Shown here in pieces: positions 33,718 to 41,992 of a DNA stretch of 64,000 nucleotides. The DNA is from an uncultured Lachnospiraceae bacterium. Its GTDB lineage: Bacteria > Bacillota > Clostridia > Lachnospirales > Lachnospiraceae. The position numbers and the translations under genes are program-made. Below the pieces are notes generated by a model, which searched no databases, was not told the DNA's origin, and saw nothing but the letters and a program-made list of their open reading frames with translations. Where the stretch lies: assembly GCA_910585215.1 (NCBI GenBank), contig CAJUDQ010000002.1:3386-67385 (forward strand). Reading direction: 5' to 3'. Numbering within the stretch: position 1 is the stretch's first letter; each line of letters starts with the position of its first letter.

Positions 33718-34635
33718 ATGGATATACTTGCACTGCATGATATTACAAAGGAATACAAGATAAGAAATATAAAAAATAAAGGGAAAATACATAAGAAGAA
33801 TATATGCAAAGAAGAAAGAGAGATAAATATAAGGGATAAATATAATAAGGATATGACAGATAAGGGGAATAGCTGTAAAAAGGATTTATTTAAAGATGAT
33901 ATGATAGATAAAAAAAAGAGTTTTAAAAATAAACTGGCATTGCATAACGTTTCGCTGGAACTGGAATGTGGTATTTATGGACTGCTTGGACCAAACGGTG
34001 CAGGTAAATCCACACTGATGAATATTATTACTGGAAATATCAGACCGACAAGCGGTTCTGTCCTCTGGAACGGTATAGATATCTGCGACTTGGGGGAAAA
34101 GTTTCGCAGTATTATCGGTTATGCGCCTCAGCAGCAGGGATTATATAATACTTTTTCGGGCCGGAGATTTCTGTCCTATATGGCAGCGCTGAAAGGTATC
34201 CCGAAAAAAGAAGGAAAGCAGGAAATTGAGAGAGTGCTTTCTTATGTAAATATGCAGGAGGCGGCAGACCGTGTAATCGGCACATATTCAGGGGGAATGA
34301 AGCAGCGTATTCTGATTGCACAGGCTATTTTAGGAAGTCCGAAGCTGATTGTACTGGATGAGCCTACAGCGGGACTGGACCCGAAAGAACGGGTACGAAT
34401 AAGAGAACAGATAAAAGCTCTTTCGGGTGATAAAATTATTCTTGTTTCTACGCATGTGGTTTCTGATATTGAGCCAATTGCAAAGGAAATTCTTCTGATT
34501 CGTTCTGGCAGTATCATTGACAGGGATACAGTGGAAAATCTCTGTCAAAAATATGGCGGCTGCAGGGATTTGGAAGAGGTATATATGTGTATTTTTGGAG
34601 AGGAGGAAAATCATGTTTCGGTTGATTCCATTTGA
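33718..34635 (+). CDS. ABC transporter ATPase with a charged insertion
   Basis: The 305-residue ATPase has Walker A GPNGAGKST (about 91-99), signature YSGGMKQR and Walker B LIVLDEPTAGLDP. It differs from relatives by an insertion of roughly 58 residues (about 14-71) between the first strand (ILALHDITKEY) and KLALHNVSLELE. The insert is almost entirely Lys, Asp, Glu, Asn and Ile, with repeated KDM/DK and RDKYNKD patterns, and looks disordered. The DNA there is correspondingly A- and G-rich. The permease gene overlaps the end by 23 bases. Confidence 0.9.
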   Translation: MDILALHDITKEYKIRNIKNKGKIHKKNICKEEREINIRDKYNKDMTDKGNSCKKDLFKDDMIDKKKSFKNKLALHNVSLELECGIYGLLGPNGAGKSTLMNIITGNIRPTSGSVLWNGIDICDLGEKFRSIIGYAPQQQGLYNTFSGRRFLSYMAALKGIPKKEGKQEIERVLSYVNMQEAADRVIGTYSGGMKQRILIAQAILGSPKLIVLDEPTAGLDPKERVRIREQIKALSGDKIILVSTHVVSDIEPIAKEILLIRSGSIIDRDTVENLCQKYGGCRDLEEVYMCIFGEEENHVSVDSI

Positions 34636-36907
34636 GCTTGGCAGGATATGGAAAAAACGCAGCTTTATTTTGTCAGTTTGCATGTTACTGTTGATTCATG
34701 TATTTCTTTTATGGTATACTTCTCTGCCAAATGAACAGACGCCGCCACTTTCTGCTTATAAAAAGATATGCGCGCAGCTTGACTCTATGAGTGAAGAAGA
34801 GAAAGCAGAGTATATTATGGATTTAAAGGAAACCATAGACGGAGTCTGTTTTGTTCAGAATATTCTGGCTATGCAAAGCTTTCAAAATGAGATGGGAAAT
34901 ATATTTGTCAAACAGGAGATGGAGAGAAATCCAGGGGTGTTTGAAGCATATTACGACAGTTATCAGTCCGGCAATTATTTGAAATTTACAGATTCTCTGG
35001 AGCAGGAAAAAGTATTTCTTGATGAAATTTATGCAGAATGGCAGAAAGTATATGGGTATGGAGATTATCTGAAATCCATTCAGGAAAATAAAAACGTATT
35101 AAGTGGAATTTCGATTTTCGGCATACAGGAGCAAAACAGTTACAGTGCCAGAAATCTGTTAAAGAGTGCAAAAGATTATGAGAATTTGACAGATGAAACT
35201 GTCCGGTTTATGCCTTCGAGGGGAATTACCTCTGCCATGCAGAATATATGGACAGATATTCTTTTATTTCTTTCAGTTATGCTGTTTACTGGCAGTCTGA
35301 TTACAGAGGAGAAAGAAAAAAAGCTGCTTTTTATTACCAGAAGCACAAAAAACGGGATTCTTGGCAATATCAGCGCAAAGCTTCTGGCTCTTCTTGCGCA
35401 TTGTATTTTGCTGACAGCTCTGTTTTATTTTGTAAGTCTTGTATTTTTTGAATGGAATACAGGCAGTCTTTCTTTGGATGCGGGAATACAGTCGGTTGCC
35501 GATTATATGGAGAGCACGGTTTCTGTCAGCATTTTTGGTTATATTTGTCTGTCTGTTCTGACAAAGGCATTTTTGCTGTTTGGGATTGGTACGCTGCTTG
35601 TAATTTTCTGTATTCTGTCTCAGGTGGCAGCGTTGCCGTTTCTGATTGGGTCAGCCGTTTTTGGGGTTAGTATGCTGATGTATTCACTGATTCCCGCATC
35701 GTCTCCATTGGCCGTTTTAAAGTATTTAAATCCTGTGGGACTTATGAAAACAGAAAATTTGTATGGCGGATATCTGAATTTTAATTTGTTTGGGCATCCC
35801 ATATCAAGGCTGTTTTTGTCACTGCTTTTGATTGTATTTCTCTGTATCATTGGAACTGCTGGCTGTTTATGGTTTTTTTTCAGGATGCAGGGCTTTGAAA
35901 TGAAAAAAATCAGACTTCCGTTTTCTTTTCCTTTTCAGCCGCATAGCAATATTCTGCGCCATGAAATGTTTAAAATTCTGTTTACAGGACATGGACTTTT
36001 GATTTTTATGTTATTTTTTGCTTTGCTTGCATTTCACAGCTTTGACCAGAGCTATCACCCGTCGATAGGTGAGACATATTATCAGGATATTATGATGCGG
36101 CTGAAGGGAGAAATGACAGAGAAAAAGGAAGAACTGATTTTATCTGAAAAAGAACGATATTATCAGGCGTTTCAGACAATTGAGGACATAAACAGGCTCG
36201 TGGATACAGGAGCATTGAGCAGAGAGGCAGCAGATGTTTTAAAGGCTGAGGCAAATGTGACACTTGCCTTTTATCCACAGTTTCAGAGAGTGGAAAAGCA
36301 GTACCAGCATATTGTGGAAAATGGGGGAAGCTTTGTCTATGATACAGGATATCTTTATCTGTTTGGGGCGTGGCAGAATGTGTTTCCAGTTCATTTTTTG
36401 ATTTTATCGATTGGAATGATTCTTGTAGTAAGCTATGTAATGCCTGTGGAATATCAGACAGGAGCAATGTTTTTGCTGTGTGCAACAAGAGCCGGAAAAA
36501 GAAAAATTTTTGTGAGAAAGCTTGCAGTGTGTATTGGTATGGCGGCTTTGCTTGCACTTGTGCCGATTATCTGCCGTGCAGTCTGTATTGATTCTGTATA
36601 CCCAATACAGAGCTTTGAAGCAGGAATACAGAATATTTCCTGTTTTTCAGATTTTGCGGTAAATGTTCCAATTGGGATATTTGTTCTGGTTTTTTCATTT
36701 TCACAGGCAGCAGCAGTGATTTTAACTGTATTTGTTACACTGGTATTGTCCATATGGAGAAAAAATCAGGTACAGACCATATTTTTTGCTTTGGTGATTT
36801 TGGGAGTTCCAATGATTTTAAAGTTGCTTGGATTTGAGGCTGCGAAATGGTTTTCGCTGTATCCAATTTATGGGTGGAGTGAGATTTTTTTGCAGGGGAT
36901 TTTGTAA
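34613..36907 (+). CDS. ABC transporter permease
   Basis: This is a 764-residue membrane protein with an N-terminal helix (about 15-35), an extracellular domain, a block of about six helices (250-430), then a second copy of the same plan (helix near 465-485, extracellular domain, six helices to the end). It resembles ABC-2-type permeases fused in tandem. The frame is open 32 codons further upstream, but GGAGG lies 7 bases before the ATG at 34613, which overlaps the ATPase gene. The substrate is unknown; the two-component genes and lipoprotein suggest a response to peptides or envelope stress. Confidence 0.85.
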   Translation: MFRLIPFELGRIWKKRSFILSVCMLLLIHVFLLWYTSLPNEQTPPLSAYKKICAQLDSMSEEEKAEYIMDLKETIDGVCFVQNILAMQSFQNEMGNIFVKQEMERNPGVFEAYYDSYQSGNYLKFTDSLEQEKVFLDEIYAEWQKVYGYGDYLKSIQENKNVLSGISIFGIQEQNSYSARNLLKSAKDYENLTDETVRFMPSRGITSAMQNIWTDILLFLSVMLFTGSLITEEKEKKLLFITRSTKNGILGNISAKLLALLAHCILLTALFYFVSLVFFEWNTGSLSLDAGIQSVADYMESTVSVSIFGYICLSVLTKAFLLFGIGTLLVIFCILSQVAALPFLIGSAVFGVSMLMYSLIPASSPLAVLKYLNPVGLMKTENLYGGYLNFNLFGHPISRLFLSLLLIVFLCIIGTAGCLWFFFRMQGFEMKKIRLPFSFPFQPHSNILRHEMFKILFTGHGLLIFMLFFALLAFHSFDQSYHPSIGETYYQDIMMRLKGEMTEKKEELILSEKERYYQAFQTIEDINRLVDTGALSREAADVLKAEANVTLAFYPQFQRVEKQYQHIVENGGSFVYDTGYLYLFGAWQNVFPVHFLILSIGMILVVSYVMPVEYQTGAMFLLCATRAGKRKIFVRKLAVCIGMAALLALVPIICRAVCIDSVYPIQSFEAGIQNISCFSDFAVNVPIGIFVLVFSFSQAAAVILTVFVTLVLSIWRKNQVQTIFFALVILGVPMILKLLGFEAAKWFSLYPIYGWSEIFLQGIL

Positions 36908-37033
36908 AATATTAATTTATTGCTTATAAGAAAAAAGAGTATTGTTTGACAAATGGTAGTATGATAAAATATTTACGCTGTTAATATCAAAATTATCCCT
37001 TCTCAAAAACGGTCAACAGAGTATAATTATAAT

Positions 37034-37048
37034 TGACTAAAGTGGTCA
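37034..37048. promoter_or_regulatory. Candidate TetR operator
   Basis: TGACTA-AAG-TGGTCA is an inverted repeat with one mismatch, 14 bases before the start of the TetR-type gene, where autoregulatory operators usually lie. Confidence 0.4.
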
Positions 37049-37062
37049 GAGGAGGTAATGAT

Positions 37063-37680
37063 ATGAATCTGAAATTTTATTCTCTTCCAAAAGAAAAACA
37101 GGAAAAAATTATAAGTGCAGGATTTCGGGTATTTTCGCAAAATTCTTATAAAAAAAGCCCAATGCAGGAAATTGCCGGATATGCAGGAATCAGCAAGTCA
37201 CTTCTTTTTCATTATTTTCATAATAAAAAAGAATTATATTTATTTTTGTGGGACAAAGCCTGTGATATTACGATTCAGTATCTTACAGAATATGCCTGTT
37301 ATGAATCATCTGATTTGTTTGAAATGATGGAACGCGGAATGAAGGCAAAAATTAAAATGATGTATAAATATCCGGATATGACAGGGTTTGTTATAAAAGC
37401 ATTTTATGAAAGAGATTTGGATGTTCAGGCGGATGTACAAAAAAGCTATCAAAAACATTTCAATATAAAAGCTCAAATTGCACTTACACAGGTGAATCCA
37501 AAGGATTTTATTTCCGGCCTGGATTTAAAAATGATGTATCGTGAAATGTATCTGGCATCAGAAGGATATCTTTGGGAAATTTATCAGCGCCGAGAATCTT
37601 TAGATGTTCGCAAGCTGGAAAAGGATTTTGAGGAAATGTTAAAATTCTGGAAAAATATTTATCTGCGAAAGGAAAAATAG
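37063..37680 (+). CDS. TetR-family regulator
   Basis: The 205-residue protein has an N-terminal helix-turn-helix (EIAGYAGISKSLLFHYFHNKKELYLFLW) and a helical ligand-binding domain of unknown specificity. The start at 37063 has GGAGG 8 bases away; a TTG-initiated extension of ten codons is possible but needless. It is the first gene of a TetR-ATPase-permease operon that an IS element now splits in two. Confidence 0.92.
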   Translation: MNLKFYSLPKEKQEKIISAGFRVFSQNSYKKSPMQEIAGYAGISKSLLFHYFHNKKELYLFLWDKACDITIQYLTEYACYESSDLFEMMERGMKAKIKMMYKYPDMTGFVIKAFYERDLDVQADVQKSYQKHFNIKAQIALTQVNPKDFISGLDLKMMYREMYLASEGYLWEIYQRRESLDVRKLEKDFEEMLKFWKNIYLRKEK

Positions 37681-37684
37681 TACT

Positions 37685-38572
37685 ATGAATGTGATTGAAA
37701 CGACTTCTTTGACAAAGTATTATGGTGAATCAAGAGGGATTATTGATATTAATCTTGTAGTGCCAGAAGGAGACTTTTTTGGCTTTATTGGTCCAAATGG
37801 CGCTGGAAAAAGTACCACTATCCGCACACTTTTAGGGCTGATTTCACCGACAAGTGGAACGGCAAGATTATTTAAAAAGGATATATTGAAACAAAAGAAA
37901 GAAATTCTTGCTGATATTGGATATATGCCTTCAGAGGCAAATTTTTATTCTGGAATGAAGGTGCGGGATATTATCTGCTATTCTGCTAAACTTAGAGAAA
38001 AGGACTGTCAAAGTGAAGCGGAGTGTCTTTGTAGCAGACTGGAGCTGGATACGGAAAAGAAAATCAGAGAATTATCTCTTGGAAACCGCAAAAAGGTATC
38101 TATTGTATGCGCTTTGCAGCATAATCCAAGGCTGTGTATTCTTGACGAGCCTACCAGCGGATTAGACCCTTTAATGCAGCGGGAATTTTATAAGATTTTG
38201 GAAGAACGGAATAAGCAGGGAACTACAATATTTCTTTCCTCTCATGTTCTATCGGAAATACAGCGTTACTGCAAACATGCTGCAGTCATTCGCGAAGGAA
38301 AAATTCTTATTTCAGATAGTATCAACAGGCTTTCGCAGACTTATGCAAAACGGGTGATGATAAGAGGAATAACCAGTATTCCGACGCTCGCAGGAATAAA
38401 AGATATAAAAATAAACGGCGATACGATAAATTTTTTATACAGTGGAGAATTAAATCTTCTTTTACATATGCTCGCAGGGCTTTCCATAACAGATGTAAAT
38501 ATTTCGGAGCCTGATTTGGAAGAGGTATTTATGCATTATTACAATAAATGTGCGGAAAGCCCACACCTTTAG
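37685..38572 (+). CDS. ABC transporter ATPase
   Basis: The 295-residue ATPase has GPNGAGKST, signature LSLGNRKK (SLGN instead of SGG) and Walker B CILDEPTSGLDP, with the drug/gliding-type C-terminal extension. Its permease partner is now 2.36 kb away beyond the IS element. The last few residues (about AESPHL) and the stop TAG are encoded by the left end of the IS and not by the original gene. Four bases separate it from the TetR gene. Confidence 0.93.
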   Translation: MNVIETTSLTKYYGESRGIIDINLVVPEGDFFGFIGPNGAGKSTTIRTLLGLISPTSGTARLFKKDILKQKKEILADIGYMPSEANFYSGMKVRDIICYSAKLREKDCQSEAECLCSRLELDTEKKIRELSLGNRKKVSIVCALQHNPRLCILDEPTSGLDPLMQREFYKILEERNKQGTTIFLSSHVLSEIQRYCKHAAVIREGKILISDSINRLSQTYAKRVMIRGITSIPTLAGIKDIKINGDTINFLYSGELNLLLHMLAGLSITDVNISEPDLEEVFMHYYNKCAESPHL

Positions 38573-38731
38573 GTCTTAACTTGACCCACATTTGTGAAAC
38601 TGCACAAAAGTTAGAAAATATTACATGCAATAAGACTTGAAAATTGTTTTAATTCTGTTTTTAGAAGCATTTTTTAATCATATATTATGCAATATTACAA
38701 TGGATTTTGAGATGTGGGTCAAGTTAAGACC
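38572..38731. mobile_element. 160-bp MITE nested in the IS left-end hairpin
   Basis: Perfect 20-base terminal inverted repeats, GGTCTTAACTTGACCCACAT (38572-38591) and its complement (38712-38731), enclose 120 AT-rich noncoding bases. TTTA flanks it on both sides (38568-38571 and 38732-38735), a 4-base target duplication. Removing one TTTA and the MITE restores CCCACACC-TTTA-GGTGTGGG, a perfect 8-bp hairpin. Confidence 0.85.
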
Positions 38732-38789
38732 TTTAGGTGTGGGATGGATAGCACAATAATGGACAGCATAATAAATATGTATAAAATAC

Positions 38790-38819
38790 TTGATAACATA
38801 CAATATTGTGCGTTATAAT
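38790..38819 (+). promoter_or_regulatory. Promoter of tnpA
   Basis: TTGATA (38790-38795) and TATAAT (38814-38819) are 18 bases apart. The -10 box lies in the loop of the dyad TGCGT (38809-38813)/ACGCA (38822-38826). The ATG begins at the seventh base after the -10, so the mRNA should be leaderless. Confidence 0.55.
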
Positions 38820-38825
38820 ATACGC

Positions 38826-39227
38826 ATGGAAAATAATTATAGACATACAAATACAACAGTATCTTTGATAAATTATCATTTTGTGTTTTGTCCAAGATAC
38901 AGACGCAAAATTTTTCTGATACCAAATGTGGAAAAGCGTTTTAAGGAACTGGTCAAAATGAAATGTAAGGAGTTAGAAATTGAAATAATAGCAATCGAAT
39001 GTGATAAAGACCATTCCCATATGTTCTTAAACTGCCTCCCTGCATTAAGCCCATCAGATATTATGCAGAAAATAAAAGGGTACACAAGTAAAATTCTAAG
39101 GGAAGAATTTGTTGAATTATCTAAAATGCCCAGTTTATGGACAAGAAGTTATTTTGTTTCAACAGCAGAAAATGTATGCAGTGAAACAATGAAAAAGTAT
39201 GTGGAAAACCAAAGGAAAAAATACTAA
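38826..39227 (+). CDS. tnpA: IS200/IS605 transposase TnpA (Y1 HUH)
   Basis: The 133-residue transposase shows NYHFVFCPRYRRKIF, the HUH metal motif in DHSHMFL and the catalytic tyrosine in MKKYVENQ. It cuts and joins single-stranded ends at the subterminal hairpins. No ribosome site precedes the ATG. The open frame extends 12 codons upstream, but that part overlaps the promoter. All catalytic residues are intact, so it may be active, though the MITE in the left-end hairpin could disable end recognition. Confidence 0.94.
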   Translation: MENNYRHTNTTVSLINYHFVFCPRYRRKIFLIPNVEKRFKELVKMKCKELEIEIIAIECDKDHSHMFLNCLPALSPSDIMQKIKGYTSKILREEFVELSKMPSLWTRSYFVSTAENVCSETMKKYVENQRKKY

Positions 39228-39263
39228 ACAGGGAATATTATATTAGAAAGCGGGATAAATATT

Positions 39264-40724
39264 ATGGCAAACTTTATTGTTCAGTTCCCATTAAAAACAG
39301 AAAAGTATCAAGAAGATATTTTAAATAAGCGTTTTGAAATTGGCAGGCAGATTTATAACGCTTTGGTGAATGTGACACAAAAACGTTATAAAGAAATGGT
39401 GAAAACAAAAAAATACCGCACCCTTTTCTCTTTATTGACTGGAAATAAAAAATCTGATAAAGAAATTTGGAAACAAATAAATGACATCCGTAAGCAATAT
39501 GGCATGTCAGAATATTCATTTCACGAAGACATAAAACAAATGCAGAAACATTTCAAATCTAATATTGATTCCTTTACTGCGCAAAAGATTGCAACAGGAT
39601 TATGGAAATCTTATGATAAATTATTTTATGGTAATGGGAAGAAAGTTTATTATAAAAAATATGGTGGATTTCATTCGCTTGAAGGAAAATCCAACGCAGC
39701 GGGTATCCGTTTTAAAGATAATTTTCTTATTTGGAATGGGTTAGAAATACCAGTTGTTATAGATTATGACAACTGGTATGAGAATCAAGCCATGCAGTCT
39801 ATCATTTGTTATAACAGAATTATAAGAAAATATGTAAGGAATCAGTATAAATACTACGTCCAGATTGTTTTCAAAGGCAGCCCGCCAATAAAAACAGATG
39901 CTGAAACTGGTGAAATCAAACATGGGATTGGAAAAGGGGACATTGGGATTGATATAGGTACAAGCACTGTCAGTATTTCAAGCCAATCTGATGTAAAAAT
40001 ATTCGAACTTGCTGACAGGGTCCAGAATATCGAAAATCAGAAACAGAAACTTCAGAGAAAAATGGACAGGTCAAGACGGGCTGCTAACCCAGATAATTAT
40101 AATAAAGATGGAACTGTTAAGAAACAAGGCAACAAGAAAGTTGTATGGAATAAATCAAACCACTATATCAAATATCAAAACGAATTAAAAGAATTATACA
40201 GAAAACAGGCAGATATTAGAAAATACCAACATGAGTGTCTGGCAAATTATATTATATCGCTTGGCAATAAAGTATATGTTGAAAAAATGAATTTTGCAGG
40301 GCTTCAAAAACGTAGTAAAAAAACAGAAAAAAATGGGGAAGGGAAATGGAAAAGAAAGAAGCGGTTTGGCAAATCAATCGCTGGGAAAGCACCGTCTATG
40401 TTATTAACTATCCTAGACAGAAAGTTAGGGTACTATGGCGAAAAACTGATTGAAATCAATACAGGCGAAGCAAGAGCCAGCCAGTTTCACCATCTGGATG
40501 GCTCCTACAATAAAAAGCCTTTATCACAAAGGTGGAATGATTTGAATGGTATAAGAATCCAGAGGGATATGTATTCTGCGTTTTTAATCATGAATATAGC
40601 AGAAGATTTAAAAAGTTTTGATATAGAAAAATGTAACAAAAGATTTGAAAATTTCTATCGGCTTCATAATCTGGAAGTACAAAGATTAACAGGGCATAAA
40701 AATTTAAGCAGTATAGGAATTTAA
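39264..40724 (+). CDS. tnpB: TnpB-family RNA-guided nuclease lacking the zinc ribbon
   Basis: The 486-residue protein carries the RuvC triad: Asp230 in GIDIGTSTVSIS, Glu340 in YVEKMNF, and Asp435 in IQRDMYSAF. In most TnpB proteins two CxxC pairs form a zinc ribbon between the last two; here that segment reads ASQFHHLDGSYNKKPLSQRW and has no cysteine, and the protein has only three scattered cysteines. TnpB proteins use a right-end RNA to cut DNA and favour retention of the element. The catalytic site looks intact. The gene starts 36 bases after tnpA. Confidence 0.92.
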   Translation: MANFIVQFPLKTEKYQEDILNKRFEIGRQIYNALVNVTQKRYKEMVKTKKYRTLFSLLTGNKKSDKEIWKQINDIRKQYGMSEYSFHEDIKQMQKHFKSNIDSFTAQKIATGLWKSYDKLFYGNGKKVYYKKYGGFHSLEGKSNAAGIRFKDNFLIWNGLEIPVVIDYDNWYENQAMQSIICYNRIIRKYVRNQYKYYVQIVFKGSPPIKTDAETGEIKHGIGKGDIGIDIGTSTVSISSQSDVKIFELADRVQNIENQKQKLQRKMDRSRRAANPDNYNKDGTVKKQGNKKVVWNKSNHYIKYQNELKELYRKQADIRKYQHECLANYIISLGNKVYVEKMNFAGLQKRSKKTEKNGEGKWKRKKRFGKSIAGKAPSMLLTILDRKLGYYGEKLIEINTGEARASQFHHLDGSYNKKPLSQRWNDLNGIRIQRDMYSAFLIMNIAEDLKSFDIEKCNKRFENFYRLHNLEVQRLTGHKNLSSIGI

Positions 40725-40915
40725 ACAATAAATAAAAGGTTTTGACACGAGCCGTATACTACCGCTAATGAATACAAAGTATTTTTGGTAGTGAAAGTCT
40801 GAATGAAACAAATTAGTCTTATATGCTATGGAACGGCTGCATAGCTGTGGCCTTTCGAGTATATTTGGAAGTTTGTCTAGTTAAGAACCCAACGTGCTTT
40901 AGCCGTTGGAGTGTC
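40725..40915 (+). ncRNA. Predicted omega (guide) RNA region at the IS right end
   Basis: This stretch is noncoding and rich in pairing. ACTACC (about 40757) and GGTAGT (about 40784) enclose AATAC/GTATT; GCCGT (40751-40755) can pair with ACGGC (40833-40837) over a long range, and the right-end hairpin follows. This is where TnpB guide RNAs lie. The guide would then be the flanking bases after about 40915, at the permease gene start. Confidence 0.45.
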
Positions 40916-40934
40916 AGAGAGAGGAAGAATAAAT

Positions 40935-41720
40935 ATGGCGGTTTTAAAAAATGAATTAAAACAGGGAAGAAATACTTTTTTTATATGGACTTTGGTGATT
41001 GCATTTATGCTTGCCGTGTGTGTGTTGATTTTTCCTGAAATGGAAGGTCAGATGAGTGAGATTAGTGGAATGTTTGCTGATATGGGCAGTTTTTCGGCAG
41101 CTTTTGGAATGGACAGAATTAATTTTGGGGAATTTGCAGGCTTTTTCGGAGTGGAATGTGGAAATATACTTGGACTTGGAGGTGCTTTTTTTGCAGCTCT
41201 GACGGGTATTTCGGCATTGGCAAAAGAAGAAAAAGAGCAGACGGCCGAGTTTCTTCTTACACACCCTGTCAGTCGTAAAAAAATAGTATTGCAAAAATGG
41301 TGTGCAGTATTTATACAGATTATAGCATTAAATCTGGTGGTAATTGGAACTACGGTACTGTCAGCGTTTATGATTGGCGAATCGCTGGATAAAAAAACTT
41401 TTGCACTTTTGTTTTTGGCATATTTTATTTTGCAGATAGAAGTCTTGGCAATCTGTTTTGGAATTTCTGCGTTTATCAGCCGGAATGGCTTGGGAATCGG
41501 ACTGGGAATTGCAGTGTTATTTTATTTTTTAAATATTATTTCAAATCTGACAGAAGATGCGAGATTTTTAAAATATATTACTCCATTTGGATATACAGAT
41601 GGAGCTGATATTATAGCAAATGGAAGTATTGAGGTAAAATATTTATCTGTAGGTTTGATGTTAATGATAATTGGAATCTTGGCGGCATTTTGGAAATATG
41701 AAAAAAAGGATATTTTATAA
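40935..41720 (+). CDS. ABC-2-type transporter permease
   Basis: The 261-residue protein has six membrane segments and begins MAVLKNELKQGRNTFFIWTLVI. It matches permeases paired with the TetR-ATPase genes upstream, from which it is cut off by the IS element. GAGAGGAAG at 40917-40926 provides a ribosome site and adjoins the IS right end, so the gene is intact but must be transcribed through or from the IS. A longer frame starting at 40911 would begin within the IS and is less likely. Confidence 0.88.
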   Translation: MAVLKNELKQGRNTFFIWTLVIAFMLAVCVLIFPEMEGQMSEISGMFADMGSFSAAFGMDRINFGEFAGFFGVECGNILGLGGAFFAALTGISALAKEEKEQTAEFLLTHPVSRKKIVLQKWCAVFIQIIALNLVVIGTTVLSAFMIGESLDKKTFALLFLAYFILQIEVLAICFGISAFISRNGLGIGLGIAVLFYFLNIISNLTEDARFLKYITPFGYTDGADIIANGSIEVKYLSVGLMLMIIGILAAFWKYEKKDIL

Positions 41721-41731
41721 AAATATTCTAT

Positions 41732-41771
41732 CCGTTTACAGTATATGTGTCTGAGTATATACTGTAAACGG
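41732..41771. repeat. Perfect 14-bp inverted repeat after the permease
   Basis: CCGTTTACAGTATA (41732-41745) and its exact complement (41758-41771) flank a 12-base loop. There is no T-run right after it, so it may be an mRNA 3' stabiliser or a protein-binding site rather than a terminator. Confidence 0.55.
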
Positions 41772-41940
41772 AAGTCTAATTTTTAAAGATATTTTTGCAC
41801 TCCCTGCATCCAGAGTTTCATTACTGGTTTGTGAACTTGCAGGTGAATATTTCTCACAATTTTATTTTATACCATTTTTTAAAATTGTCAATCATTTTTG
41901 ACGCCATTCATCCATGGTCTGCGCCGCAAGACACACAAGT

Positions 41941-41978
41941 AAAACGCCCGCTTGGATTTACCAAGTGAGCGTTTTTTT
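41941..41978. terminator. Bidirectional terminator between the permease and the DUF4143 gene
   Basis: AAAACGCCCGCTTGG (41941-41955) pairs with 41961-41975 over 13 of 15 bases around a five-base ATTTA loop, with T residues to 41978. Confidence 0.8.
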
Positions 41979-41992
41979 GTGATTTGTGATTT

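Larger units (their letters stand above)
38560..40915 (+). mobile_element. IS200/IS605-family element carrying tnpA and tnpB
   Basis: The element comprises a left-end hairpin CCCACACC (38560-38567) ... GGTGTGGG (38736-38743), whose TTTA loop has been split by a MITE, then tnpA, tnpB and a right-end hairpin CCAACG (40889-40894)/CGTTGG (40904-40909). There are no terminal inverted repeats or target duplication, as expected for single-strand HUH transposition. It sits between the ATPase and permease genes of one operon. The exact outer edges are inferred to within about 15 bases. Confidence 0.8.

Noticed and set aside
36090..36557. A 155-residue minus-strand frame inside the large permease gene
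   Set aside because: It lies wholly antisense to the permease, without a ribosome site or family motif.
39264..40724. A Cas12-type CRISPR effector
   Set aside because: There is no CRISPR repeat array nearby; a TnpA gene and IS-end hairpins flank it, and the length fits TnpB.
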